A program made the position numbers and the translations under genes. Below are positions 57,309 to 64,000 of a stretch of DNA of 64,000 bases, one piece after another. Source of the stretch: Nitrosopumilaceae archaeon (GTDB lineage: Archaea > Thermoproteota > Nitrososphaeria > Nitrososphaerales > Nitrosopumilaceae); the NCBI GenBank assembly GCA_022823825.1, contig JAJEHG010000034.1:1-64000 (forward strand), written 5' to 3'. Under the pieces are notes generated by a model. That model was not told the origin of the DNA and did not search any database. It saw only the letters and a list, made by a program, of their open reading frames with translations. The stretch's first letter is position 1; each line of letters starts with the position of its first letter.

Positions 57309-58427
57309 ATGTCACACACAAATGATCCCGCGAGCAGGTTCAACCAGCTTGTTGAAGAGGCACTTGACTTGGTAAAGTCTAACCCAGACGGCATCTACAT
57401 GAGTGAGCTGAAGACACTGTTGAACACCTCTTCTGTGAAGATGGACGGCATTGCCACAAGGTTCAGAAGGATGGACGGCCTGACCGTAACAGAGGTTCGG
57501 CGTGACGGACAGCGGCCTGACTTTTTGTTCAAGTACGAAAGGCCGTGGGCTGAGAATGTACACGAAAGCCGTGCGAAGGCTGAATTTGCTGAAAATACGG
57601 CAGGCAAAGACGCGTCAAACACACAAGCCAAAAATTACTTTGAAGCATTGGCACGGCGGATGTTAGATGAGTGTCACGCAAGTCAAAAAACCATAGACAA
57701 AGATCTGCAAAAAGAGCTTACTGTGGAATTTTTTCGCGTCGGCTCGATTAATGCCATGGTGAAGAAATACCCAAGCATTCCAAAGGAGACGATAAAGCGC
57801 AACATACGAACCCCCCTACGTCTGCCAGAGAAACTACGAGTACTCAACGAAGAAGGGCTTCACCCAGACCCTCAGATCTCACTTTGGATTGCGCTTTTTG
57901 CGGTGAACCTGCACGACTGGGACGGTAGTGACGGTGACGCAGAAGATGTATTGCGAACCGCCGAGGGGATTTCAAAACATCTAAGCGCCGCTTCCCGTGA
58001 CGACGGGGACGAGTTGCGAAAGCACGCGTATCAAAAGGATGCTGCGCCTCCCGCAGATTCCATATCTACAGCCAATGCGGTGTGGATTGCAGTCGCGACT
58101 CTGCACAGAGAACGTGGACTGAAGATGGTGTTTTCAACCAACCAGATAATAGAAAGTATCCGGGAACAAAATCTGTGCAGTGTATCTGATTCCACTATTA
58201 GAACACATGTTTCGTCCCACTGCGTTGCAAACACCTCTGCCGCGGTCAAATACCCACACCGAAAGACATACCGCGTTGGACATGGCATGTACAGGCTATA
58301 CAAGAGGGGAGATCCGTACCACCCCACGAGGGAATCATGCCCGATTGCGCCTCTCCAGTTTCAGCTTCCGCACAGGTACAAGGATCTCAGGAAGTGGTAC
58401 GACGAGGAATACTGCGCTCAGGCGTGA
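57309..58427 (+). CDS. Winged-helix-containing protein next to the dnd operon
   Basis: A 372-residue protein. N-terminal winged-helix-like region (FNQLVEEALDLVKSNPDGIYMSELKTLLNTSSVKMDGIATRFRRM). The middle has a second HTH (VEFFRVGSINAMVKKYPSIPKETIKRNI). The C-terminal region (VFSTNQIIESIREQNLCSVSDSTIRTHVSSHCVANT, then RKTYRVGHGMYRLYKRGD) matches the look of a DUF7669-type DNA-reading domain found with restriction systems. It is separated from dndA by 120 bp with its own AT-rich upstream region, and overlaps the convergent MBL gene by 10 bp. Regulator or DNA-targeting factor of the island is inferred. Confidence 0.6.
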   Translation: MSHTNDPASRFNQLVEEALDLVKSNPDGIYMSELKTLLNTSSVKMDGIATRFRRMDGLTVTEVRRDGQRPDFLFKYERPWAENVHESRAKAEFAENTAGKDASNTQAKNYFEALARRMLDECHASQKTIDKDLQKELTVEFFRVGSINAMVKKYPSIPKETIKRNIRTPLRLPEKLRVLNEEGLHPDPQISLWIALFAVNLHDWDGSDGDAEDVLRTAEGISKHLSAASRDDGDELRKHAYQKDAAPPADSISTANAVWIAVATLHRERGLKMVFSTNQIIESIREQNLCSVSDSTIRTHVSSHCVANTSAAVKYPHRKTYRVGHGMYRLYKRGDPYHPTRESCPIAPLQFQLPHRYKDLRKWYDEEYCAQA

Positions 58428-59476
58428 ACGTCGTAGGGTGGCCTGTATTCTGTTTTGATGTCTGGAAACTTTTGCTCGATAAGCTTGGCGAGCCGCTTGG
58501 CATACCTGCTCCTGGAATAATCGGTGACCACGTATTTCGGGTTCACCGCCTCGATGTACTTGTATATTCCATTTATCGACGTGTGCGCGGCCAGGTTGAA
58601 TCTGCACCCTCCCTCAAACGGGATTATCGGGGAATCGGACTTTGTAAATCTGAATTGGTCGATAATTATTTTGTGCAGCGAACGCAGCTGTTCGTCAAGT
58701 ATGCTGGCCGTGGAGAATATGATGCATTTTTTGTTGTCGTTTATCAGTTTCCAATACTCGGGAGATTCATACTCTGTTATGTCGCGAAACTCGTACTTTT
58801 CGGCACGGTATATGCTGTGCAGCACCTTCTTTTGCCGTTTTTCCATGACAAACGCGATGCCGCTGTCCATCTTCTTGCCGTAGCCGACCTCAAAGTGGCG
58901 CACGATCTCTTGGAGCGTGCCGGAATGCCCCTGTATGACCACCTGCGGGCGCGACTCTAGGCGCTCCCCGACATACTCGAACATGCGGTTCTTGACAGAA
59001 TGCCTGTCTGTGTTTCCGTCGTGCCACGGATCACCGTGGCTTGAGTCGATTACCAGGTGGTCGGCCTGTCTGATCTGCACGTCGGGGTATCCAAAATCCC
59101 CCGAATAGAGCATGGTTTCTCCGTCCGACTCGATGTATACCTGCGAAGAGCCAGGTATGTGGTTTGCCTTTAGCAGCCGCAGGGCGCCGGCATCAAACCT
59201 GTACTCCGTATCATAGTCCTGGGTGACCCACTGCTCCCTGTACCTCATCCCAGGATGCAGCGCGTTGATCCCCTCGAAGGTTATTGGGTGTATTATGAGC
59301 ACGTTGTATGACGCTATGCATGACGGGATGCTTCTTATGTGATCGTCGTGAAAGTGGGAAAACGCCCCAATCAGCATTCCCTCCTTGTACCCGTCGCATG
59401 ATATTCCGTCAAGCCGGATGGCACAGTTTCTTGCAGAGTTGTCGTTGCAGACAACGTCTATGATACGCTCATTCAA
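58418..59476 (-). CDS. Metallo-beta-lactamase-fold hydrolase, beta-CASP-nuclease-like
   Basis: A 352-residue MBL-fold protein. The first metal motif is SHFHDDH (residues 40-46), then HIPGSSQVYIES (His 106), LYSGDFGYPD (Asp 127) and VIDSSHGDPWH. The spacing and the C-terminal segment YVVTDYSRSRYAKRLAKLIEQ resemble the CPSF/SNM1/Artemis-type nuclease branch rather than small-molecule hydrolases. Predicted DNA or RNA nuclease, possibly 5' exonuclease. Last gene of the SNF2-to-MBL operon; its start overlaps the stop of the preceding gene by 8 bp. A candidate effector of phosphorothioation-linked defence. Confidence 0.72.
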   Translation of the reverse strand: MNERIIDVVCNDNSARNCAIRLDGISCDGYKEGMLIGAFSHFHDDHIRSIPSCIASYNVLIIHPITFEGINALHPGMRYREQWVTQDYDTEYRFDAGALRLLKANHIPGSSQVYIESDGETMLYSGDFGYPDVQIRQADHLVIDSSHGDPWHDGNTDRHSVKNRMFEYVGERLESRPQVVIQGHSGTLQEIVRHFEVGYGKKMDSGIAFVMEKRQKKVLHSIYRAEKYEFRDITEYESPEYWKLINDNKKCIIFSTASILDEQLRSLHKIIIDQFRFTKSDSPIIPFEGGCRFNLAAHTSINGIYKYIEAVNPKYVVTDYSRSRYAKRLAKLIEQKFPDIKTEYRPPYDVHA

Positions 59477-60254
59477 TCCTGCTCTCCAAAAACCAATCTA
59501 GGAACTTTGTGTATGACGAACCTTTTTTGTATTGGTGCTCATAGAATGGTGCATATGCGTCCTCGTCCATGGATATTGCCATGACGGATTTGCCAACGTT
59601 GATGTCGTAGAATTCTCCCCCCAAGCCGCTCCGCAGCATGGCAAGCAGCTTTTCTCTGTGGTCTAGGTTGGATTCTATGAACCGGCGCAGTCTGTCATGG
59701 ACCTCGACTACAATGATGTGGGTCACTGCGTTCACTGGCTTGAGCTTGAGAACCTTCTCTATGCACTCCCTCATGGACAGGTCCGGGTTTTCGTTGCGCC
59801 ACGCCTTTATTCTCTTGACATCCTCCTTGCCGAGGATCCGTCTTTTGTCCTTGGAGCTCAGTATGGACTGTATGATCAGGTCCTGATCCTCCGGGGCCAT
59901 TGTTGAAAGCTGGGATATTGTCGAGAAGGGAATGTGCGGGTACTCGTCAGTTGACCACCCCGCCAGCTCCCTGCTTTTTGGGGACACCTTGAGCAAGTTT
60001 AGAAACAAGGTTATCTGAGACGTGTCGCGCGGTTTGTACATATTTGACGTGTCCTTCTGCTTGCCCAGATTCAGCCTCTCTGCAATCTTGTCTAGGCTCT
60101 CGCCCTCCTCGTCTATGAGGCGCCGAATGTACTCTGCGCATTGAACTGGTGACAGCGGGCGCTTTCTGCCCGGACCAAGCCCCTGCTGCCCCACACTGTT
60201 CAAGAGCTTGGAGTATGTCTGTACATCCATCACAAGCTTGCTTAATTCAATCAC
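59469..60254 (-). CDS. ParB-companion helical DNA-binding-like protein
   Basis: A 261-residue protein overlapping the ParB-like gene by 8 bp. SPVQCAEYIRRLIDEEGESLDKIAERLNLGKQKDTSNMYK followed by QITLFLNLLKVSPKSRELAGW resembles the helix-turn-helix region that follows the nuclease-like domain in ParB/KorB proteins, but no ParB N-domain is present. The C-terminus is an alpha/beta domain (NAVTHIIVVEVHDRLRRFIESNL, EFYDINVGKSVMAISMD). The two genes may together supply the parts of a split ParB-type complex. Confidence 0.6.
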   Translation of the reverse strand: MIELSKLVMDVQTYSKLLNSVGQQGLGPGRKRPLSPVQCAEYIRRLIDEEGESLDKIAERLNLGKQKDTSNMYKPRDTSQITLFLNLLKVSPKSRELAGWSTDEYPHIPFSTISQLSTMAPEDQDLIIQSILSSKDKRRILGKEDVKRIKAWRNENPDLSMRECIEKVLKLKPVNAVTHIIVVEVHDRLRRFIESNLDHREKLLAMLRSGLGGEFYDINVGKSVMAISMDEDAYAPFYEHQYKKGSSYTKFLDWFLESRIE

Positions 60255-61095
60255 CTATCTGGGCATAATCTCTTTCCACACCCTCCACAACGTACTGGGT
60301 GGCTCGCGCCTTTTCGGTGTCGCCGCTCTGTTCGGAAACTTTTTGGAGTTTTTCTGAGAGATCCGTGTCCAAGTCAATGTTCAGCGGCCGCTTGCGCCGT
60401 TTTACTGCGCGCGCCTCGATGTCGGTTACGCTGCCCCCGCGCGCTGCCTCTGCGGCAAGGTCTGCGGGATCATTCTCCGGCCTTGCCATCGCCCTTGCCA
60501 TCTCCAACACTTGGTCCTCGGGAACCGGGCCGTTTTTGGTGTACTGGAGCGCGTTAACTGCTCGAATTGCTATGTTTTCTGCCTTCTTTGGATTGGGATG
60601 GATTCCGCCCTCTTGGATTGCGGTCTTTAGCGTTTCAGGAAGCCTTGAGAGCCGGACGTACCTATCTACCATCCTCTTGCTGATGCCAAACTCCTGGCGC
60701 ACCATTTCATAGTCACCATACACGTTGTAAAGATCCGTCACTGCCTTTATCAGGTCCGGTTCGGTCATTGGAAGCTGTGTTATGTTCTCCGCAAGGGAGA
60801 GCGCCTTCTTTTTCTCATCAGTCTTCGGTTCTGGTATTATCTTGCACTGGATCTTGTCAAATCCCTCCCCGGGGTACTTGTCGTTGAGGTAGTGATGTGC
60901 GTTCAGCCTTCTCTGCCCGGTAAGTATCACGTACCGGGACTGCTCCGAATCATAGTATGCGGCAATTGGCTGCAACAGCCCGTTTGCCTTGATGTTTTCT
61001 GCCAGGTCTTCTATTCCCTGATCGATGTCGTGAATCCGCACGTTGTGCTTTTGCACCCTTATGCTGTCCAATGGTATGTCCTTGAACTCTTCCAT
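60247..61095 (-). CDS. ParB-like protein of the dnd island
   Basis: A 282-residue ParB/Spo0J-family protein. The N-terminal domain shows IPLDSIRVQKHNVRIHD, DLAENIKANGLLQPIAAYY, YVILTGQRRLNAHHYL (the GxRR nucleotide-handling motif) and ALSLAENITQLPMTEPD. The HTH is YEMVRQEFGISKRMVDRYVRLSRLP. ParB proteins are CTP-dependent DNA clamps; in a defence setting they can be DNA-scanning modules or nucleases. ATG at 61095 fits GCTTTTATTTGC 26 nt upstream, so this gene has its own promoter separate from the SNF2 operon. Confidence 0.82.
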   Translation of the reverse strand: MEEFKDIPLDSIRVQKHNVRIHDIDQGIEDLAENIKANGLLQPIAAYYDSEQSRYVILTGQRRLNAHHYLNDKYPGEGFDKIQCKIIPEPKTDEKKKALSLAENITQLPMTEPDLIKAVTDLYNVYGDYEMVRQEFGISKRMVDRYVRLSRLPETLKTAIQEGGIHPNPKKAENIAIRAVNALQYTKNGPVPEDQVLEMARAMARPENDPADLAAEAARGGSVTDIEARAVKRRKRPLNIDLDTDLSEKLQKVSEQSGDTEKARATQYVVEGVERDYAQIGD

Positions 61096-61398
61096 TGCAA
61101 GTGAATGTGGATTTGCAAATAAAAGCATTTTCTTGCAGATTGCGTAACCGCGTAGTCCAACCCCCCACAAAACTCAGACGCAAGTTTCATCATCTGCCTT
61201 TCGGGCATAGAGAGCTAACGGACACTAGACTGCTGTGCTAGGCTGCAACAGCCCATCTTATCCTCCGCTGATACTTGTACTCCCACACTGCTGTCGTTCT
61301 CGATACAAGCAGGAGAAAAGGACAGGCCATGTCATCTCGCAGTGGAATGACCCGGCTGATGACCGTACGAACCGGCGCAGTCACTATGTGGATCATGA
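61096..61398. other. Gap between the SNF2-partner and ParB-like genes
   Basis: About 300 bp containing the ParB-gene TATA box (GCTTTTATTTG, minus strand, near 61115-61127). No other gene or clear repeat was seen. Confidence 0.5.
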
Positions 61399-62175
61399 TT
61401 AGTGCAGGATTACCTCGCACGCCACAAGCTCGTATGATAGGACCACCCTGTGTTTTTTTTGCATAGTGTCCATCAAGCTTTTTTTCTCTTCTTCAAGGGC
61501 GTCCATCTTGTCCGCCGCCTGAAAGCGGAATTCCCGCACCCTGTCAGAATCGTTGGCTTCCCTGTCCTTGTGTTTTATGGAGTCGTCGAGCTCCCGTACG
61601 CGAAGGTCATACTTTCCTGCAAACATCTTCATGTCACCCCCGAACTTCCGGTTCGCGTCGCGTAGGAACGCAAAGGACGCGCCATCGTGCCGTTTTTGCA
61701 ACTCCTTTAGGGCCGCGCTGTATGTTCTTGTGACTTCGCCCGGATCCATCCAATCCAGTGCCCCGGCACCGTCCCCGCCACTTGAAATGTCCGTATCGGA
61801 TCCCAGAGTCAATTCCACGTCCACATGATCCATCAAAATCATGTCTGACCGGCCCGAGAAGCGCATAAAGAAATGGTAGCGTATTGTGCCGTTAGTACCA
61901 CTGTCGTCCGCGCGTTTTACTTTCACAGGGCCCTTGTTGGTGCAGATCTCTATGACTTGCGACAAAATCCTGCTGCCCGGTACCACCAGCTCACAACCAT
62001 GCTCTGGGTATATGTCACGATCAAATGCAACGCGCAGCTCCTGTGACCCAAACACGCGTCGGTGCGATTCCGGAACGCGTATTATGTGTGTGCCGTCGTC
62101 CGTACCTGCAATGTCTGCGCCTATGGCGCCAAAGAACCCCAGGACCAGATCCCGTATGTCTTCCTGCATGCTCAC
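61399..62175 (-). CDS. SNF2-helicase partner protein
   Basis: A 258-residue protein. An N-terminal alpha/beta domain (DLVLGFFGAIGADI, IIRVPESHRRVFGSQELRVAFDRD, CELVVPGSRILSQVIEIC) continues into a charged coiled coil (REANDSDRVREFRFQAADKMDALEEEKKSLMDTMQKKHR). Its GTG overlaps the helicase stop by 4 bp, so the two are made together and likely form a complex. Comparable small partners accompany SNF2 helicases in several defence systems, but I do not recognise the family. Confidence 0.65.
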   Translation of the reverse strand: MSMQEDIRDLVLGFFGAIGADIAGTDDGTHIIRVPESHRRVFGSQELRVAFDRDIYPEHGCELVVPGSRILSQVIEICTNKGPVKVKRADDSGTNGTIRYHFFMRFSGRSDMILMDHVDVELTLGSDTDISSGGDGAGALDWMDPGEVTRTYSAALKELQKRHDGASFAFLRDANRKFGGDMKMFAGKYDLRVRELDDSIKHKDREANDSDRVREFRFQAADKMDALEEEKKSLMDTMQKKHRVVLSYELVACEVILH

Positions 62176-63938
62176 GACTCACCTCCCTTCAGTACGGACA
62201 GATCAAAGTTTCTGAACACGTCAGCGTTAAAGTCCAGTACCGCGTCGGCCGCCCTCTCTTTTTGGGCGTTCCAGTCGTCTCCCAGCGCGGAGAATCTGTT
62301 TCTCCGCTCCTGCTCGCCTTCCCCGTTCATGTATTCGGTGAACCACGTACGCGACGAGCCACCCGCCCACGAGTCTTCAAACATGAGATCCATGTCTCCA
62401 AGTGCCATCCTGAACAGGTTGATCTTCACGTACAGCAGCTCGAGTATGTACGCCTCAATCGTGCCCGCAAGCGCGAGGTTGAATATGCGGACGTTGTCTT
62501 TCTGGCCTATCCGGTGGACGCGCCCTATCCTCTGCTCCACGCGCATCGGGTTCCACGGGAGGTCGTAGTTTACGATATTGTGACAGAACTGAAAGTTCTG
62601 GCCCTCCCCGCCCGCGCTTGTGGAGACCATGACGCATGCGTCCCCCTTGAACCGGGTTACGGACTCCCGCTTCTCTTCTGGACTCATCCTGCCGTTGAAC
62701 AGCGTCACGGAGTGCCCGTTTTTTTGCAGATGCTCCGCGATATAGTCCTGCGTGGCGTAAAATTCCGTGAATATCAGGAATTTTGAGCGGCTGCCGCCGA
62801 TTATCCTCTGCAGTTCTGACAGCTTGGAGTCTTCCCGGATTGCAGACGCGGCCGACACGAGCTCTGCATGCCTCCCCTCCGAGATCAGTCCCTTGGCCTT
62901 CATCTTGTAGAGCGCCCTCCTTGATGCTGCCGTGCTGCTTGACGCCAGCCTCTGGTAGATCATCAGGGCAAACACGTCGTTGCCTGCCTTGTACTGCGCC
63001 CTGATAATGTTGGTTATTGCGCGATACAGGCCGGACTCTTCGTTGCTGGGCGTGAGAATGCTGGTATGCGGGATTCTGTCGGTGAATTTTATGTATTTTT
63101 TTGCTTCGCTACGGGTCGTGCGTATGATGAATTTGGACAGGGTTTCCTGCAGCCTGTCTCGCATGAAGGGCCGGATCTTTCTTGATTCCGCGTCGTCGAC
63201 ATACGTGTCGCGGAACCGCGCCCATGTCCCAAGGTATCCTGGGCGCAGCAGCTCGATCAGGTTGTACATCTCCTCAAGGTTGTTCTGAACCGGAGTGGCG
63301 GTGAGCAGCAACAGGTTGCGCTTTGGAAGATCCCTTACCAGCTTGTGCTTGGCCGTCTCTGCGTTCTTCATGCTGTGGGCCTCGTCTACCACTACCATGT
63401 CCCAGTACGTGGAGCTGAGCGGTATGGACTGGCTTGGGTATATTGCAGAGGAATGAGACATCAGGAGAAGGTTGTGTGACTGCACGTCCTTGAATCTTGG
63501 ATCGTCTCTATGTATGACAAAGTCCAGATCGAACTTGCTTGACATCTCGTCCTGCCACTGGGGCAGAAGGGACGGGGGCGCAAGAATGAGTATGCTTCTG
63601 GCGAGCCCGGTAACTAGGAACTCCTTGATTAGTATGCCGGCTTCGACCGTCTTTCCCAATCCCACCTCGTCCGCAAGCATGCCGGACCCGCCAAGCTCGT
63701 TTTTGATCTTTCGCGCTGCCAGGATCTGGTGATCAAAGACGCTCACGTTCTCGCTTGCCCTGACTGCCTCTGTAATGGACAGATCCTGCTCCTGTAGGCG
63801 GAGGTACAGGCCGTATGCCTTTAGTGCGAGTGTCAAGAACTCGGGGTTTTGTGCCGTGCCGGTGCGCAGCCTGTCTTTTATGCCGAACTTGTCTGGAAAT
63901 ATAGTTCTGACATCTTCAATATGCGGTGTTTCGTGCAT
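62172..63938 (-). CDS. SNF2-family helicase/translocase
   Basis: A 588-residue superfamily 2 ATPase of the SNF2/RapA-HepA type. Motif I ADEVGLGKT (89-97), Ia LILAPPSLLPQW, II DEAH (185-188), III LTATPVQN, V STSAGGEGQNF, VI QRIGRVHRIGQ (469-479). No nuclease domain is fused. It leads a convergent operon towards the dnd genes. In phosphorothioation systems helicase-containing modules act in the interference step, so this is the probable motor of the second arm. ATG at 63938. Confidence 0.88.
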   Translation of the reverse strand: MHETPHIEDVRTIFPDKFGIKDRLRTGTAQNPEFLTLALKAYGLYLRLQEQDLSITEAVRASENVSVFDHQILAARKIKNELGGSGMLADEVGLGKTVEAGILIKEFLVTGLARSILILAPPSLLPQWQDEMSSKFDLDFVIHRDDPRFKDVQSHNLLLMSHSSAIYPSQSIPLSSTYWDMVVVDEAHSMKNAETAKHKLVRDLPKRNLLLLTATPVQNNLEEMYNLIELLRPGYLGTWARFRDTYVDDAESRKIRPFMRDRLQETLSKFIIRTTRSEAKKYIKFTDRIPHTSILTPSNEESGLYRAITNIIRAQYKAGNDVFALMIYQRLASSSTAASRRALYKMKAKGLISEGRHAELVSAASAIREDSKLSELQRIIGGSRSKFLIFTEFYATQDYIAEHLQKNGHSVTLFNGRMSPEEKRESVTRFKGDACVMVSTSAGGEGQNFQFCHNIVNYDLPWNPMRVEQRIGRVHRIGQKDNVRIFNLALAGTIEAYILELLYVKINLFRMALGDMDLMFEDSWAGGSSRTWFTEYMNGEGEQERRNRFSALGDDWNAQKERAADAVLDFNADVFRNFDLSVLKGGES

Positions 63939-64000
63939 TAATTACGCGCCCCAGGTGTGTCATCTGTATGTTGGCACTTAAAGAGTATTGAGATCAGCCA

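Noticed and set aside
1-64000. CRISPR array or rRNA genes
   Set aside because: No regularly spaced identical repeats with unique spacers and no rRNA-like stretches were seen on either strand.

Overview
The window reads as a high-GC member of the ammonia-oxidising archaea (Thaumarchaeota/Nitrososphaerota), close to the sponge symbiont Cenarchaeum symbiosum. The evidence is archaeal information-processing genes (RpoL, TFS, PCNA, a TFB-like factor, an archaeal-type TyrRS), a class II HMG-CoA reductase, a non-methanogen MtrA-like protein, frequent GTG/TTG starts, and TATA boxes sitting about 21-28 nt upstream of mostly leaderless starts. The species name is an inference; no rRNA gene is present.

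Layout. 1-1041 is an IS481-like insertion sequence next to an intact solute-binding protein gene. 2.4-15.9 kb is core genome: rpoL-tfs, pcn, aspartokinase, cobJ, tyrS, an MtrA-like gene, a dUTPase-like gene, a PfkB kinase, cyclophilin and small zinc-ribbon or HTH proteins. 15.9-18.2 kb holds a tRNA 3'-end scar, HMG-CoA reductase and a cluster of CACGAATTCGCAC repeats. 18.2-22.6 kb is one very AT-rich 1461-residue gene whose product I read as TIR / beta-sandwich / NACHT-like NTPase / helical repeats, probably an immune sensor.

22.8-48.0 kb is dominated by an envelope machine that mixes type IV secretion parts (PrgI/VirB3-like, VirB4, VirB6-like) with type IV pilus parts (three pilin-like proteins, A24 prepilin peptidase, FlaJ/TadC-like platform, FlaI/TadA/VirB11-type ATPase). 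It also carries large exported proteins and an odd regulatory operon in which the prepilin peptidase is co-transcribed with TFB-like and ParB-like proteins. AT-rich cargo genes flanked by AATTCGTGA-type repeats are scattered through it. No relaxase or VirD4 coupling protein was recognised, so secretion or surface display is as likely as conjugation.

48.1-64.0 kb is a defence island. A complete DNA phosphorothioation operon (dndB-C-D-E-A, all overlapping) is preceded by an AT-rich divergent pair, an AlbA_2/Schlafen-type protein and a fused DUF262-DUF1524 (GmrSD/SspE-like) nuclease. It is followed by a winged-helix protein and a convergent five-gene block: SNF2 helicase, partner protein, ParB-like protein, companion protein and metallo-beta-lactamase-fold hydrolase. 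I propose that the Dnd genes mark self DNA with sulfur, while the DUF262-DUF1524 nuclease and/or the SNF2-ParB-MBL block form the interference arm. This arrangement resembles, but is not obviously identical to, the bacterial Dnd-DptFGH and Ssp systems and the haloarchaeal DndCDEA-PbeABCD system.
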